A stretch of 64,000 nucleotides of DNA from Lachnospiraceae bacterium (GTDB lineage Bacteria > Bacillota_A > Clostridia > Lachnospirales > Lachnospiraceae): assembly GCA_021770615.1 (NCBI GenBank), contig JAETQR010000020.1, positions 1 through 64,000 of the forward strand, read 5' to 3'. Position 1 is the stretch's first letter. Each line of letters begins with the position of its first letter. The notes beneath the pieces were generated by a model. The model did no database searches. It worked only from the letters and a program-made list of their open reading frames with translations, and was not told the origin of the DNA. A program made the position numbers and the translations under genes. Shown in pieces: positions 33,813 through 41,313 of this stretch.

Positions 33813-36239
33813 TCACACCTGGAGCACATTCCCTCCGAGCATTTCCCCAAATGCCGGATCGCATGTCACATAGATCACCTGGTATTTTTCCGAAAACTTT
33901 CTCAAAAGTTCCGCTGCCGCTTTCCGGCGCACCGGATCCATATCAATCAGCGTATCATCAAAGACCGCAAAACCACTTCTGTCCCCATACAGGTTTTCCA
34001 GTACGGCAAGACGGAACGCAAGGGAAACGGTCTCTTTCGTCCCTTCTGATAGAAGCCGGTAATTTATGATATTTCCATTGCTGATGATGCCCAGATCGAG
34101 GTTATCTTCATCCGTCCTCACCTTAACTCTTCCCCCGGTTAATATCTCAAGATATCTCTCTGTATTTTCGAGTATATCCGCAGACGGACTTTTTTCCATG
34201 CTTTCTCTTGTCTTTTCAAATACAGACTGAATGTGCTTCCAGTGGCTGCAGAGTTCTTTATTTTTCTCAAATTCCTCTCCGGCATATTTATATTCCAGTT
34301 CGATTTCCTCAAATGTCCGGTCGGGAAGATTCTTCTCACACTGGATAAACGCTGTCTCTTTTTGTCTCTTAATCGTCTCTGCCTCTTCCTGCTTTTCCCT
34401 GAAATCTTTTTCCGCCTGCCCGGCGTCTTCGATCTGCATATATTTTTCGGGAATTTGCTGAAGCTTCCGGATTTCAGTCCGGATCGCCTGCAATTTTTCC
34501 TGAAGCCCGCATATCCTCTGTTCCAGGTCTTCCGGAGAACTGTATTTTTCCTTTAATACCCTTAACTCTGCCCTCAGGCTTCCTATCATCTCATCTTCAT
34601 GCCCTGCCACAAAATCTTCTCCGCCTATTCCGCAAATATCCTGTTCAATTTCAGAGACACCCCGGCTTACGCCGGCGCAGGCTTCCGTATACGCCTGTTC
34701 GATCTCTTCCTCTGTCTGCTCTCCGATAAATTCCCCCAGCGCTGCTTCCATACTCCGGATCTCAGAACGTATCTCCTCACAACGTTCATACTCGTCTTTC
34801 AGCATTTCCATTTCCAGGATTCCATAAGAAGCCAGTATCGCCTTTTGTTCTTCCGCACGTCTTTCATACTCAACACGCACTATATCCATGTCAACGTCCT
34901 TCGGAGAAAGTTCCAGATGCATCACCTCCGGTATCTCGACCCGAAATGGCTCATCTACCTCAAATTCTCCCCCCTCCACATTTACCGGACGGTTGTCTGC
35001 GCCCTGGCGGATCTTTACAAGCAGATCAGGTCTTACCTCAATCTTTCCCGTTAACTCCGCCATCCCTTTTATAGATGCTTTCATTCTCCCAAGTTCGTTG
35101 GCGCAAAGCAACGCCCGGTCATACTCCTCTTTTGGTATATCATGCGCATCTTTTAACTTTAGGCGCAGATCCTCTATCTTTTTTTCATATTCTTCCAGTT
35201 TCTCATACCTTTCTTTTGCCAAAGAAAACGTCTTTGCCACTTCAAGCTCGCTTTTCAAGCAGGTGATCGTCTCATACTTCTCAGAGGTCTCCGGCCATTT
35301 CTTTTTTGCGTCCACACATTCCTTAAGATCATTTTCATATGTGCCGGACAACTCCTCCTTCGTCTTCCTGCTATCAATATCCTGCTGGTATTTCAGGTAT
35401 TCCTTAAGCTCCTGTTCTGCTCTAAAAAGCTGTTCTTTCGCCTCCTCAAATTCCTTTTCCGCCTGCTCATAGGCGTATTCGGCCTCTTTGGCCTGTTCCT
35501 TTTCCCTCTCCTTGTCTGTCATATCATAATAACTTTGTAAAATCTTTCCTACATTTTTTTCCCATCTCCCGCCACCCACTTTTGATTTTCGTTTTGGACG
35601 ATCCATCCCGCTGTCCCAGTTATTTTCATATTCTGCGATCCGCTCCCCGATCTTCTCTCCAAGTTCTTCGATCGATACACCATCCAGTTCCATGACTGCC
35701 TGTGTCACCCTTGAAGCAAGCTCCACTTTTGCTTCCTTCACACCGTTGTCTTCCGCAGATTGGAGAATGCCCTTTAAAATGCGCTCTTTTTCTCTCTGAC
35801 TGGAAAAAACAAGATTTCGGTATACCGCCTGTCCAAATTCCAATTCGGCCCGCATCGTCTCCTGCACATTTTTCTTTGACTTTATGACAGCACCACCGAC
35901 TTTTTTCAGGCGGCAGCTTCCGTCTTCTTCAAGAGACCACTCCTTTGTTATCGTATAGTCTCCGGACTCCGAGCCAAACATCACCCGGCCATCAATACTA
36001 TCTCCTGAAAAACCATCTACACGCCGGGCGGGCATATATGTATCAAAAAACTCTTTCTTCTCATTTCTCTTTAAGTCCACATCTGTATTCAGTACATGAT
36101 AGATCAAATCGATCATCGTCGTTTTTCCACTTTCATTTGCACCGACGATAACATTCATGTGTTCATCCAGTTCATATTCCCGGTCTGTTATCCCGGCAAA
36201 CTGTTCACAGCCAAATTTTTTTAATATCAAACGTTTCAC
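33813..36239 (-). CDS. SbcC/Rad50-like coiled-coil ATPase (YhaN type)
   Basis: 808 aa. An N-terminal ATPase half with Walker A GANESGKTT (about 33-41), long Glu/Lys-rich coiled coils (about 180-330 and 440-690), and a C-terminal half with the signature LLSEGTKETVSLAFRLAVL and Walker B FAVFDDTLIDMD. No zinc hook CxxC is seen in the middle, as in YhaN-type proteins and unlike Rad50. The start is GTG at 36239, just 10 bases after the nuclease gene stops, so the two are coupled. Together they form an SbcCD-like nuclease that trims DNA ends or hairpins (family knowledge). Confidence 0.85.
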   Translation of the reverse strand: MKRLILKKFGCEQFAGITDREYELDEHMNVIVGANESGKTTMIDLIYHVLNTDVDLKRNEKKEFFDTYMPARRVDGFSGDSIDGRVMFGSESGDYTITKEWSLEEDGSCRLKKVGGAVIKSKKNVQETMRAELEFGQAVYRNLVFSSQREKERILKGILQSAEDNGVKEAKVELASRVTQAVMELDGVSIEELGEKIGERIAEYENNWDSGMDRPKRKSKVGGGRWEKNVGKILQSYYDMTDKEREKEQAKEAEYAYEQAEKEFEEAKEQLFRAEQELKEYLKYQQDIDSRKTKEELSGTYENDLKECVDAKKKWPETSEKYETITCLKSELEVAKTFSLAKERYEKLEEYEKKIEDLRLKLKDAHDIPKEEYDRALLCANELGRMKASIKGMAELTGKIEVRPDLLVKIRQGADNRPVNVEGGEFEVDEPFRVEIPEVMHLELSPKDVDMDIVRVEYERRAEEQKAILASYGILEMEMLKDEYERCEEIRSEIRSMEAALGEFIGEQTEEEIEQAYTEACAGVSRGVSEIEQDICGIGGEDFVAGHEDEMIGSLRAELRVLKEKYSSPEDLEQRICGLQEKLQAIRTEIRKLQQIPEKYMQIEDAGQAEKDFREKQEEAETIKRQKETAFIQCEKNLPDRTFEEIELEYKYAGEEFEKNKELCSHWKHIQSVFEKTRESMEKSPSADILENTERYLEILTGGRVKVRTDEDNLDLGIISNGNIINYRLLSEGTKETVSLAFRLAVLENLYGDRSGFAVFDDTLIDMDPVRRKAAAELLRKFSEKYQVIYVTCDPAFGEMLGGNVLQV

Positions 36240-36249
36240 TCCATTTCTG

Positions 36250-37386
36250 CTATTTCGCTTCTTCTTTCCTTATTTCCCGAACGAGGTCATAGGCCATCTG
36301 CAGCTCTGTACCATCTTCTGTCAGGCCAAGTAAAAATTTTGCCGGAAAGGATATCCCTGCAAATTCATTTTCAATCTTCTCTTTTGTAATACGTTCACTG
36401 AGTTCATCATCCCGTATCTCAAAACTGAGAAACTCCTGTCTGGTCTCATGATAGATCGCTCCTCTTCCCTCATAATCCTCCGTACTGCAGCTTCCGCTGA
36501 GCGTCATTCTGACGATAGCATCTTTCCGGATGATCCCTTTCAGGCTTTCGGTCATCTGCTCCCGCAGGAAACCTTCCTTTATTTTCAGTTTTTTATCATA
36601 ATACCGGATCCGCCCACTCACAAATCTCTTTGCCCTCACTTTTTTCTCCTCATCCAACCGGATCAGGAATCCATTTCCCTCCGTCCGACAGCTAAGATCC
36701 GTCTGCTCATGCGTCCCTGCATTAAAAATGCGGTGTCCCTCTGTATATTCCTCACACGATATATTTTCCGGCCAGGTTATATGGGTATGGCCGATCAGCC
36801 ACACATCTACCGGAATCTCATTTAGTTCCCGTTCTTCCATAAGAAAATATTCATTGTTCATATCCGGGGTAATTCCCTGAATCGCCCCATGAGCAATTCC
36901 AATGTTATATACAGCAGGATCCATCTTCTCTTCCCGGATCCATTCCAGATTATTTGTCGTCGAATGCTTACTCTGGCACATAGCCGGATAGATCACTGCC
37001 CGGTTTCCATCTTCTGTTTCAAATTCATAGGTACGAAATTCATTTAAAACGCAAATATGAGGCTTGTCCTGAATGCTGTCCTGAAAATCTTCCCATAACT
37101 TTACATCCCCGGAATAATAATCATGATTCCCCGGAAGCACAAGTACCTTTCCTTCAAATTCACCAAGGATCTCTGTCACCGTTCGGATCACCTTTTTGGA
37201 TATCCCTGAGAACCGGTGAAAAAGATCCCCGGCTACCACAAAAAACTCGCAGTTATTTTCATTTGCATATAAAACCATCCTTTTCAGACTGTCAAGACGG
37301 CTCTGTTTTAATTCATCTTTAATTTCATCATATCTGTCAAACATAAGCCCGATATGATTATCACCCGTTAAAAATATATTCAGCAT
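36250..37386 (-). CDS. SbcD/Mre11-like metallophosphoesterase (YhaO type)
   Basis: 378 aa. Calcineurin-type motifs in order: TGDNHIG (7-13), VAGDLFHR (about 51-58), PGNHDYY (about 84-90), AHGAIQG and GHTH. These bind two metal ions, usually Mn, for DNA 3'-5' exonuclease and endonuclease activity. A C-terminal capping region (about 250-378) should contact the ATPase encoded by the next gene. It is the first gene of a two-gene operon. The weak ribosome site CAGGGAG lies near the ATG. Confidence 0.88.
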   Translation of the reverse strand: MLNIFLTGDNHIGLMFDRYDEIKDELKQSRLDSLKRMVLYANENNCEFFVVAGDLFHRFSGISKKVIRTVTEILGEFEGKVLVLPGNHDYYSGDVKLWEDFQDSIQDKPHICVLNEFRTYEFETEDGNRAVIYPAMCQSKHSTTNNLEWIREEKMDPAVYNIGIAHGAIQGITPDMNNEYFLMEERELNEIPVDVWLIGHTHITWPENISCEEYTEGHRIFNAGTHEQTDLSCRTEGNGFLIRLDEEKKVRAKRFVSGRIRYYDKKLKIKEGFLREQMTESLKGIIRKDAIVRMTLSGSCSTEDYEGRGAIYHETRQEFLSFEIRDDELSERITKEKIENEFAGISFPAKFLLGLTEDGTELQMAYDLVREIRKEEAK

Positions 37387-37461
37387 TTTCTCCCTGCTTT
37401 CTTTTTTATACCTATTATAATTGATTTCTATACGAATTTACAACTCCTTCTTGCATTTTAC

Positions 37462-37491
37462 TTGCTGATCCCGACTTATATATGCTATAAT
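37462..37491 (+). promoter_or_regulatory. Promoter of the Yip1-like gene
   Basis: TTGCTG (37462-37467), an 18-base spacer and TATAAT (37486-37491), then AAGGAGG before the ATG at 37526. Confidence 0.6.
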
Positions 37492-37525
37492 ATGAAATAT
37501 AATTTTTAAGGAGGATATATTTATT

Positions 37526-38146
37526 ATGGCAGATCAAACAACAGAGGTGATAAATGGGTTTCTGGCAAACCTGAAAGACCTCATCCTTTCACCCGCAAAG
37601 GGCGCAAAGAAAACGGTCGACAGTACAAACCCGGTTATTTCACTCATTCTCATGGCAGTTCAGGCAGTTTTGGCCGGTATCATTGCACTTGAGTACACTG
37701 CATTTCATTTGGAAATGGATTTTGGCGACTGTATGAAATACTTCGTTCTTTCTATTTTCTTTTCTGTACTTCTCACAGGTGTTACGCTGGGTGTTTCTAT
37801 GCTTGCAGCTACCTGTATGAAAGGGGATAATGATTTTAAGAAAACGCTGAATGCTCTTTCACTCAGATGTATTGCCGTTATTCCATTTACAATTCTTGCT
37901 ATTCCATTGACATTTTTACTTCCTTCGTTCTCTCTGGCAATGATATTTATATGTGAGATCATTGGATTGTTTTATGAGTACTTTGGGTTCCGGGCTGCAT
38001 TTAATCTTGAGGAAGGAACGACCGCTTATATCTCTATCATCGTATCTGTCGTTTACATAATTGTATTTGCGATCATATTCCGTTCTGTAGCCGCAGACCT
38101 GATACAAACATTATTTTATTCAATGCTTGGCAATTCATTTTATTAA
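37526..38146 (+). CDS. Yip1-like integral membrane protein
   Basis: 206 aa with a short polar N-terminus (FLANLKDLILSPAKGAKKTV, typical of Yip1/DUF1282 relatives) and five predicted membrane helices (about 38-60, 72-98, 113-132, 134-155, 165-190). No catalytic motif. It is followed 20 bases later by a 93-aa coiled-coil protein, and the pair shares one transcript ending at a strong terminator. The function is unknown; pairs of this kind are frequent in Firmicutes and may organise the membrane. Confidence 0.75.
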   Translation: MADQTTEVINGFLANLKDLILSPAKGAKKTVDSTNPVISLILMAVQAVLAGIIALEYTAFHLEMDFGDCMKYFVLSIFFSVLLTGVTLGVSMLAATCMKGDNDFKKTLNALSLRCIAVIPFTILAIPLTFLLPSFSLAMIFICEIIGLFYEYFGFRAAFNLEEGTTAYISIIVSVVYIIVFAIIFRSVAADLIQTLFYSMLGNSFY

Positions 38147-38166
38147 TAAATAGGAGATGATTTATT

Positions 38167-38448
38167 ATGGCAGGTTTTTTTGACAAAGTTTCAGATGTTA
38201 TTAACAATACGGCAAATGATATTTCAGATAAAGCGAAGGAGTTTTCCGAGGTCTCTTCCCTGAATGGCCAGATCCGCAGCCAGGAAAAACTTATTGAAAA
38301 TACGTATCGCGAAATTGGAAAAAGCTATTATGAAGCTCATGTAAATATGACAGAAGATGCCTATCTCGAACAGATCCGGAAAATAACAGAGGCGAAAAAG
38401 GTCGCTGAAAAACTGCGCGAAGACGTCGCAAATATTAAAAGAAAATAA
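38167..38448 (+). CDS. 93-aa coiled-coil protein
   Basis: No signal peptide or membrane segment. An N-terminal amphipathic part (AGFFDKVSDVINNTANDISDKAKEF) is followed by a long helix likely to form a coiled coil (about 30-93). It resembles the N-terminal half of small proteins that normally end in a zinc ribbon, but here no Cys pair follows. AGGAG lies about 9 bases before the ATG. It is co-transcribed with the Yip1-like gene and may bind it. Confidence 0.75.
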   Translation: MAGFFDKVSDVINNTANDISDKAKEFSEVSSLNGQIRSQEKLIENTYREIGKSYYEAHVNMTEDAYLEQIRKITEAKKVAEKLREDVANIKRK

Positions 38449-38470
38449 TTCTTTTGCAAAATAATAAAAA

Positions 38471-38546
38471 GGAATTCATAGTCGTGAAAAACTTTTAGCA
38501 GGCTCTGCCTGCGTCTGTTTGAAACGGCTATGAATTCCCTTTTTAT
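38471..38546. terminator. Long bidirectional terminator between convergent genes
   Basis: An outer 11-bp perfect stem GGAATTCATAG/CTATGAATTCC (38471-38481 with 38528-38538) encloses a GCAGG/CCTGC hairpin (38498-38512). A-run on one side, TTTTTATTTT on the other. Confidence 0.85.
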
Positions 38547-39967
38547 TTTAGTCTTCCCGTATAAAAATCCCTGTCTCTTTTCCGCACACTCCGGCGGTTC
38601 TTCTTATATCTACGCCGATTCTCTGTCTTGATCTGATACGCCCAGATCTTTATAAAGCACACAACCGTTACGATCACGATGCAGATTATGAGAATAGCAA
38701 CAAGAATCACTTTTTTCCATGGAAACGGTTCTTTGTTGGCTGTCTCCACCGCCTCATCAAACCACTTACTCATATCAATGCTGTCCCTGAGCGTTGGTGA
38801 ATCATTTTCGTCATAATAAATATTAGATGCGCCTACCTCCTGACCGTTATACGTATAAGAGAGGCGGCCGATCACTTTCTTGCCATTTTGCTCCATAGCC
38901 TCATCATAATATTCTACTTTTTTTTCTGCTTGATCCACTGTTACCCCTTTTGGAAGGATAAGTCCCGCATCCTCATCAAGATGGAGTGAACTTGTATTTT
39001 TACTGTAAAACGGACTAAAATCAGTAAACAGATACTGTTCATTGATGCTGCTGGCCGTATCATCTCCGATTGGAATCTTGTCATAATTTTCAAAGCAATA
39101 ATTAAAAAGCTTCGTCGTATCTGTGTATGCATTTGGCTGCTGCCAGACAGAGTTATCACATTTCAGGATCGCACACACTAATTCCATATTATCCTTTTTC
39201 GCAAAAGTAACAAGTGTATTTCTGCATTTTATCGTATAACCGGTCTTTCCTCCCTCACAATATTCATAACCATATTGCGGATAATCCGCCGGATTGATCA
39301 TCTTGTGGTGGTTATCAAGAATATATCCCGCTTTTCTTTTATTTGTCTTTGACATAAGAAACCGCTTTGTCCCGGCGATCGTCTTAAAATCTGCATTGCG
39401 GATGGCCGCTCTTCCGATCAGCGCCATATCATATGCCGAGGTATAATGATCCTTTTTCCATAGACCATTTGTATTGGCAAAATGAGTATTTTTACATCCG
39501 AGTTCTTTTGCTTTTTCATTCATTTTATTGACGAATGAATCAATATCACCCGCCACATGCTCTGCCACCCCGTTGCATGCTTCGTTTGCAGACCGTAACA
39601 TGATCGCATAGAGGCTCTCCTCCATGCTTATTTTCTCTCCCACCTCGATTTCTGCATTGGAGGCCCCGGATTCCCAATTTGCAAATGCATTATCCGTATA
39701 TACGACCTCTTCAGACATGGAGGAATTCTCCAATGCCACAAGCGTTGTCATGATTTTTGTGATACTTGCCGGGTATTCTTTTTTATTCATGTTCTTGTCA
39801 TACAAAACAGCACCCGACTGTACATCGATAACGCATCCTGCCTCAGCAATGATACTCGGTTCCGATTTTTTCACCGCATGCAATTCTTCCGTATTTATAT
39901 TTACTGCTGCCAGCAGACACACGCCTGCCAATAATATTTTAACACTCTTTTTCATTTTAAGTTTCAT
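38543..39967 (-). CDS. D-alanyl-D-alanine carboxypeptidase (PBP5/DacF type)
   Basis: A 474-aa extracytoplasmic enzyme that removes the terminal D-Ala of peptidoglycan stem peptides. Signal peptide (about 1-31), then the peptidase S11 domain with SITK (Ser68, Lys71), SAN (126-128) and KTG (241-243). A C-terminal beta domain (about 290-390) is followed by a membrane helix (about 420-447) and a very basic cytoplasmic tail (RRRYKKNRRSVRKRDR). A true helix with a long basic tail differs from the amphipathic anchor of classical PBP5. AAAGG precedes the ATG. It follows the HD-GYP gene by 9 bases and is likely co-transcribed. Confidence 0.92.
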   Translation of the reverse strand: MKLKMKKSVKILLAGVCLLAAVNINTEELHAVKKSEPSIIAEAGCVIDVQSGAVLYDKNMNKKEYPASITKIMTTLVALENSSMSEEVVYTDNAFANWESGASNAEIEVGEKISMEESLYAIMLRSANEACNGVAEHVAGDIDSFVNKMNEKAKELGCKNTHFANTNGLWKKDHYTSAYDMALIGRAAIRNADFKTIAGTKRFLMSKTNKRKAGYILDNHHKMINPADYPQYGYEYCEGGKTGYTIKCRNTLVTFAKKDNMELVCAILKCDNSVWQQPNAYTDTTKLFNYCFENYDKIPIGDDTASSINEQYLFTDFSPFYSKNTSSLHLDEDAGLILPKGVTVDQAEKKVEYYDEAMEQNGKKVIGRLSYTYNGQEVGASNIYYDENDSPTLRDSIDMSKWFDEAVETANKEPFPWKKVILVAILIICIVIVTVVCFIKIWAYQIKTENRRRYKKNRRSVRKRDRDFYTGRLK

Positions 39968-39976
39968 TTCCTTCCT

Positions 39977-41071
39977 TTAGTGAACCTCCGTAATATTTAC
40001 TTCTCTTTCCTTTGACAGATCAAAAAGTGTTCCGTTATTAAGTAAAATCGTAGGCCGTGACAATTCATTCTGATTGATAAGTACAATTTTTCCTGACATT
40101 CCATTGCTCAAAACAACCTCGTGTTGAAGATATGTGTTTGTCATATTATTTAAAAGTGGTACGAGAAAAATCGGATTAAACTGCTTTTTCCCATCCTCTT
40201 CAAAAATCCTTATAACGTCAAACGGGCTCATTCCTTTTCGGTAAACCCTTGTAGCCGTCATTGCTTCATACACATCTGCGATTGCAGTGATCGCTGCATA
40301 TGGGTCGATCTCACTGGTCTTAAAACCAAACGGATATCCTTTCCCATCACATCTTTCGTGGTGGAGAAGAACAGCCCGTTTTACACTTTCCGGTATCTTC
40401 TTATCCTTCAGGCTCTGATATCCCCGCATGGGATGCTGACGGATTTCTTCATATTCATCTTCCGTCAGTCTCGCCGGCTTTCTGAGTACATTTTTATCGA
40501 TAAGAAGCTTTCCCACATCATGAAGAAGACCACACATCGTAAGATGATTTTTCTCATATTCATTCATACCAAGCCAGTCCGCAAAAACATTATTGATCAT
40601 CGCCACATTAAGACAATGCCGGTATGTTTCGTCATCAAATGTCTTTATGTTATGGAGCATATCAAAAATATGATACTTGCTTCTTGACTTAAATACCAGC
40701 TTATCCACATCCTCAACCAGTTTTACCTGATCGATCTCCTCATCTGCCTTCAGCAGTTGATTCATATTTTTCGTTATATTGCTGACAGTCAGATCATAAT
40801 TTTTCTTAAATTCGATAAACTCTTTTTTTTCTTCTGGAGACATATATTCATTTTCCAGATCCTCCTGCTGTATCTGCTGTTCTACCATATCATTTGCATA
40901 TACAGAAACACTCATGATGCCAAAAAATGTTATCCTCGTGATCATTTTGTTATTGATCACCGAATCTTTTGGTATCAAAAGCTGATCATTTCTCGAATAT
41001 ACGTCTCTGGCCGCTACCATGCCTGCCATAAGGTTACTTACCGGCACAAGAACTATTTTTTCCTCACTCAT
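39977..41071 (-). CDS. HD-GYP domain phosphodiesterase-like protein
   Basis: 364 aa from an ATG at 41071 (GGTGATAGGT just upstream; the ATG at 41113 has no such site). An N-terminal DUF3391-like region (about 1-115) precedes an intact HD-GYP domain (about 130-320) with HDVGK (His184, Asp185) and HHERCDGKGYP (237-247), so cyclic-di-GMP hydrolysis is expected. A short C-terminal beta domain (about 315-364) resembles the PilZ-like tail of similar proteins. No sensory or membrane domain. It is upstream of the carboxypeptidase in one operon. Confidence 0.87.
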   Translation of the reverse strand: MSEEKIVLVPVSNLMAGMVAARDVYSRNDQLLIPKDSVINNKMITRITFFGIMSVSVYANDMVEQQIQQEDLENEYMSPEEKKEFIEFKKNYDLTVSNITKNMNQLLKADEEIDQVKLVEDVDKLVFKSRSKYHIFDMLHNIKTFDDETYRHCLNVAMINNVFADWLGMNEYEKNHLTMCGLLHDVGKLLIDKNVLRKPARLTEDEYEEIRQHPMRGYQSLKDKKIPESVKRAVLLHHERCDGKGYPFGFKTSEIDPYAAITAIADVYEAMTATRVYRKGMSPFDVIRIFEEDGKKQFNPIFLVPLLNNMTNTYLQHEVVLSNGMSGKIVLINQNELSRPTILLNNGTLFDLSKEREVNITEVH

Positions 41072-41183
41072 ACCTATCACCACTTTTATATCTTCTTTCA
41101 CATCTACTATCATACACGATTTTTATCTATTTTCCAACACCAACTTGTCATTTTTTATATGATTTTCTTTTTTTATTAGGTTC

Positions 41184-41225
41184 GGGTGCCAAAAGCTCCT
41201 TGTTATCAAGGGGCTTTTGACACCC
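41184..41225. repeat. Imperfect 19-base inverted repeat
   Basis: Arms 41184-41202 and 41207-41225 pair with one C-A mismatch and one G-T pair around a TTAT loop. No U-run follows on either strand. It lies between the HD-GYP promoter region and the terminator of the surface protein gene. Confidence 0.75.
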
Positions 41226-41236
41226 AAACCTTCATT

Positions 41237-41285
41237 AAAAAAAGGGGCAGATACCATTCTTTTACAAAGTGGTATCTGCCCCTTT
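41237..41285 (-). terminator. Terminator of the GLUG/DUF6273 protein gene
   Basis: A perfect 13-bp stem GGGGCAGATACCA/TGGTATCTGCCCC (41244-41256 with 41270-41282), and TTTTTTT follows on the minus strand. Confidence 0.92.
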
Positions 41286-41313
41286 CTGAGAAAGGAGATT
41301 TCCTTTTCGTTAC

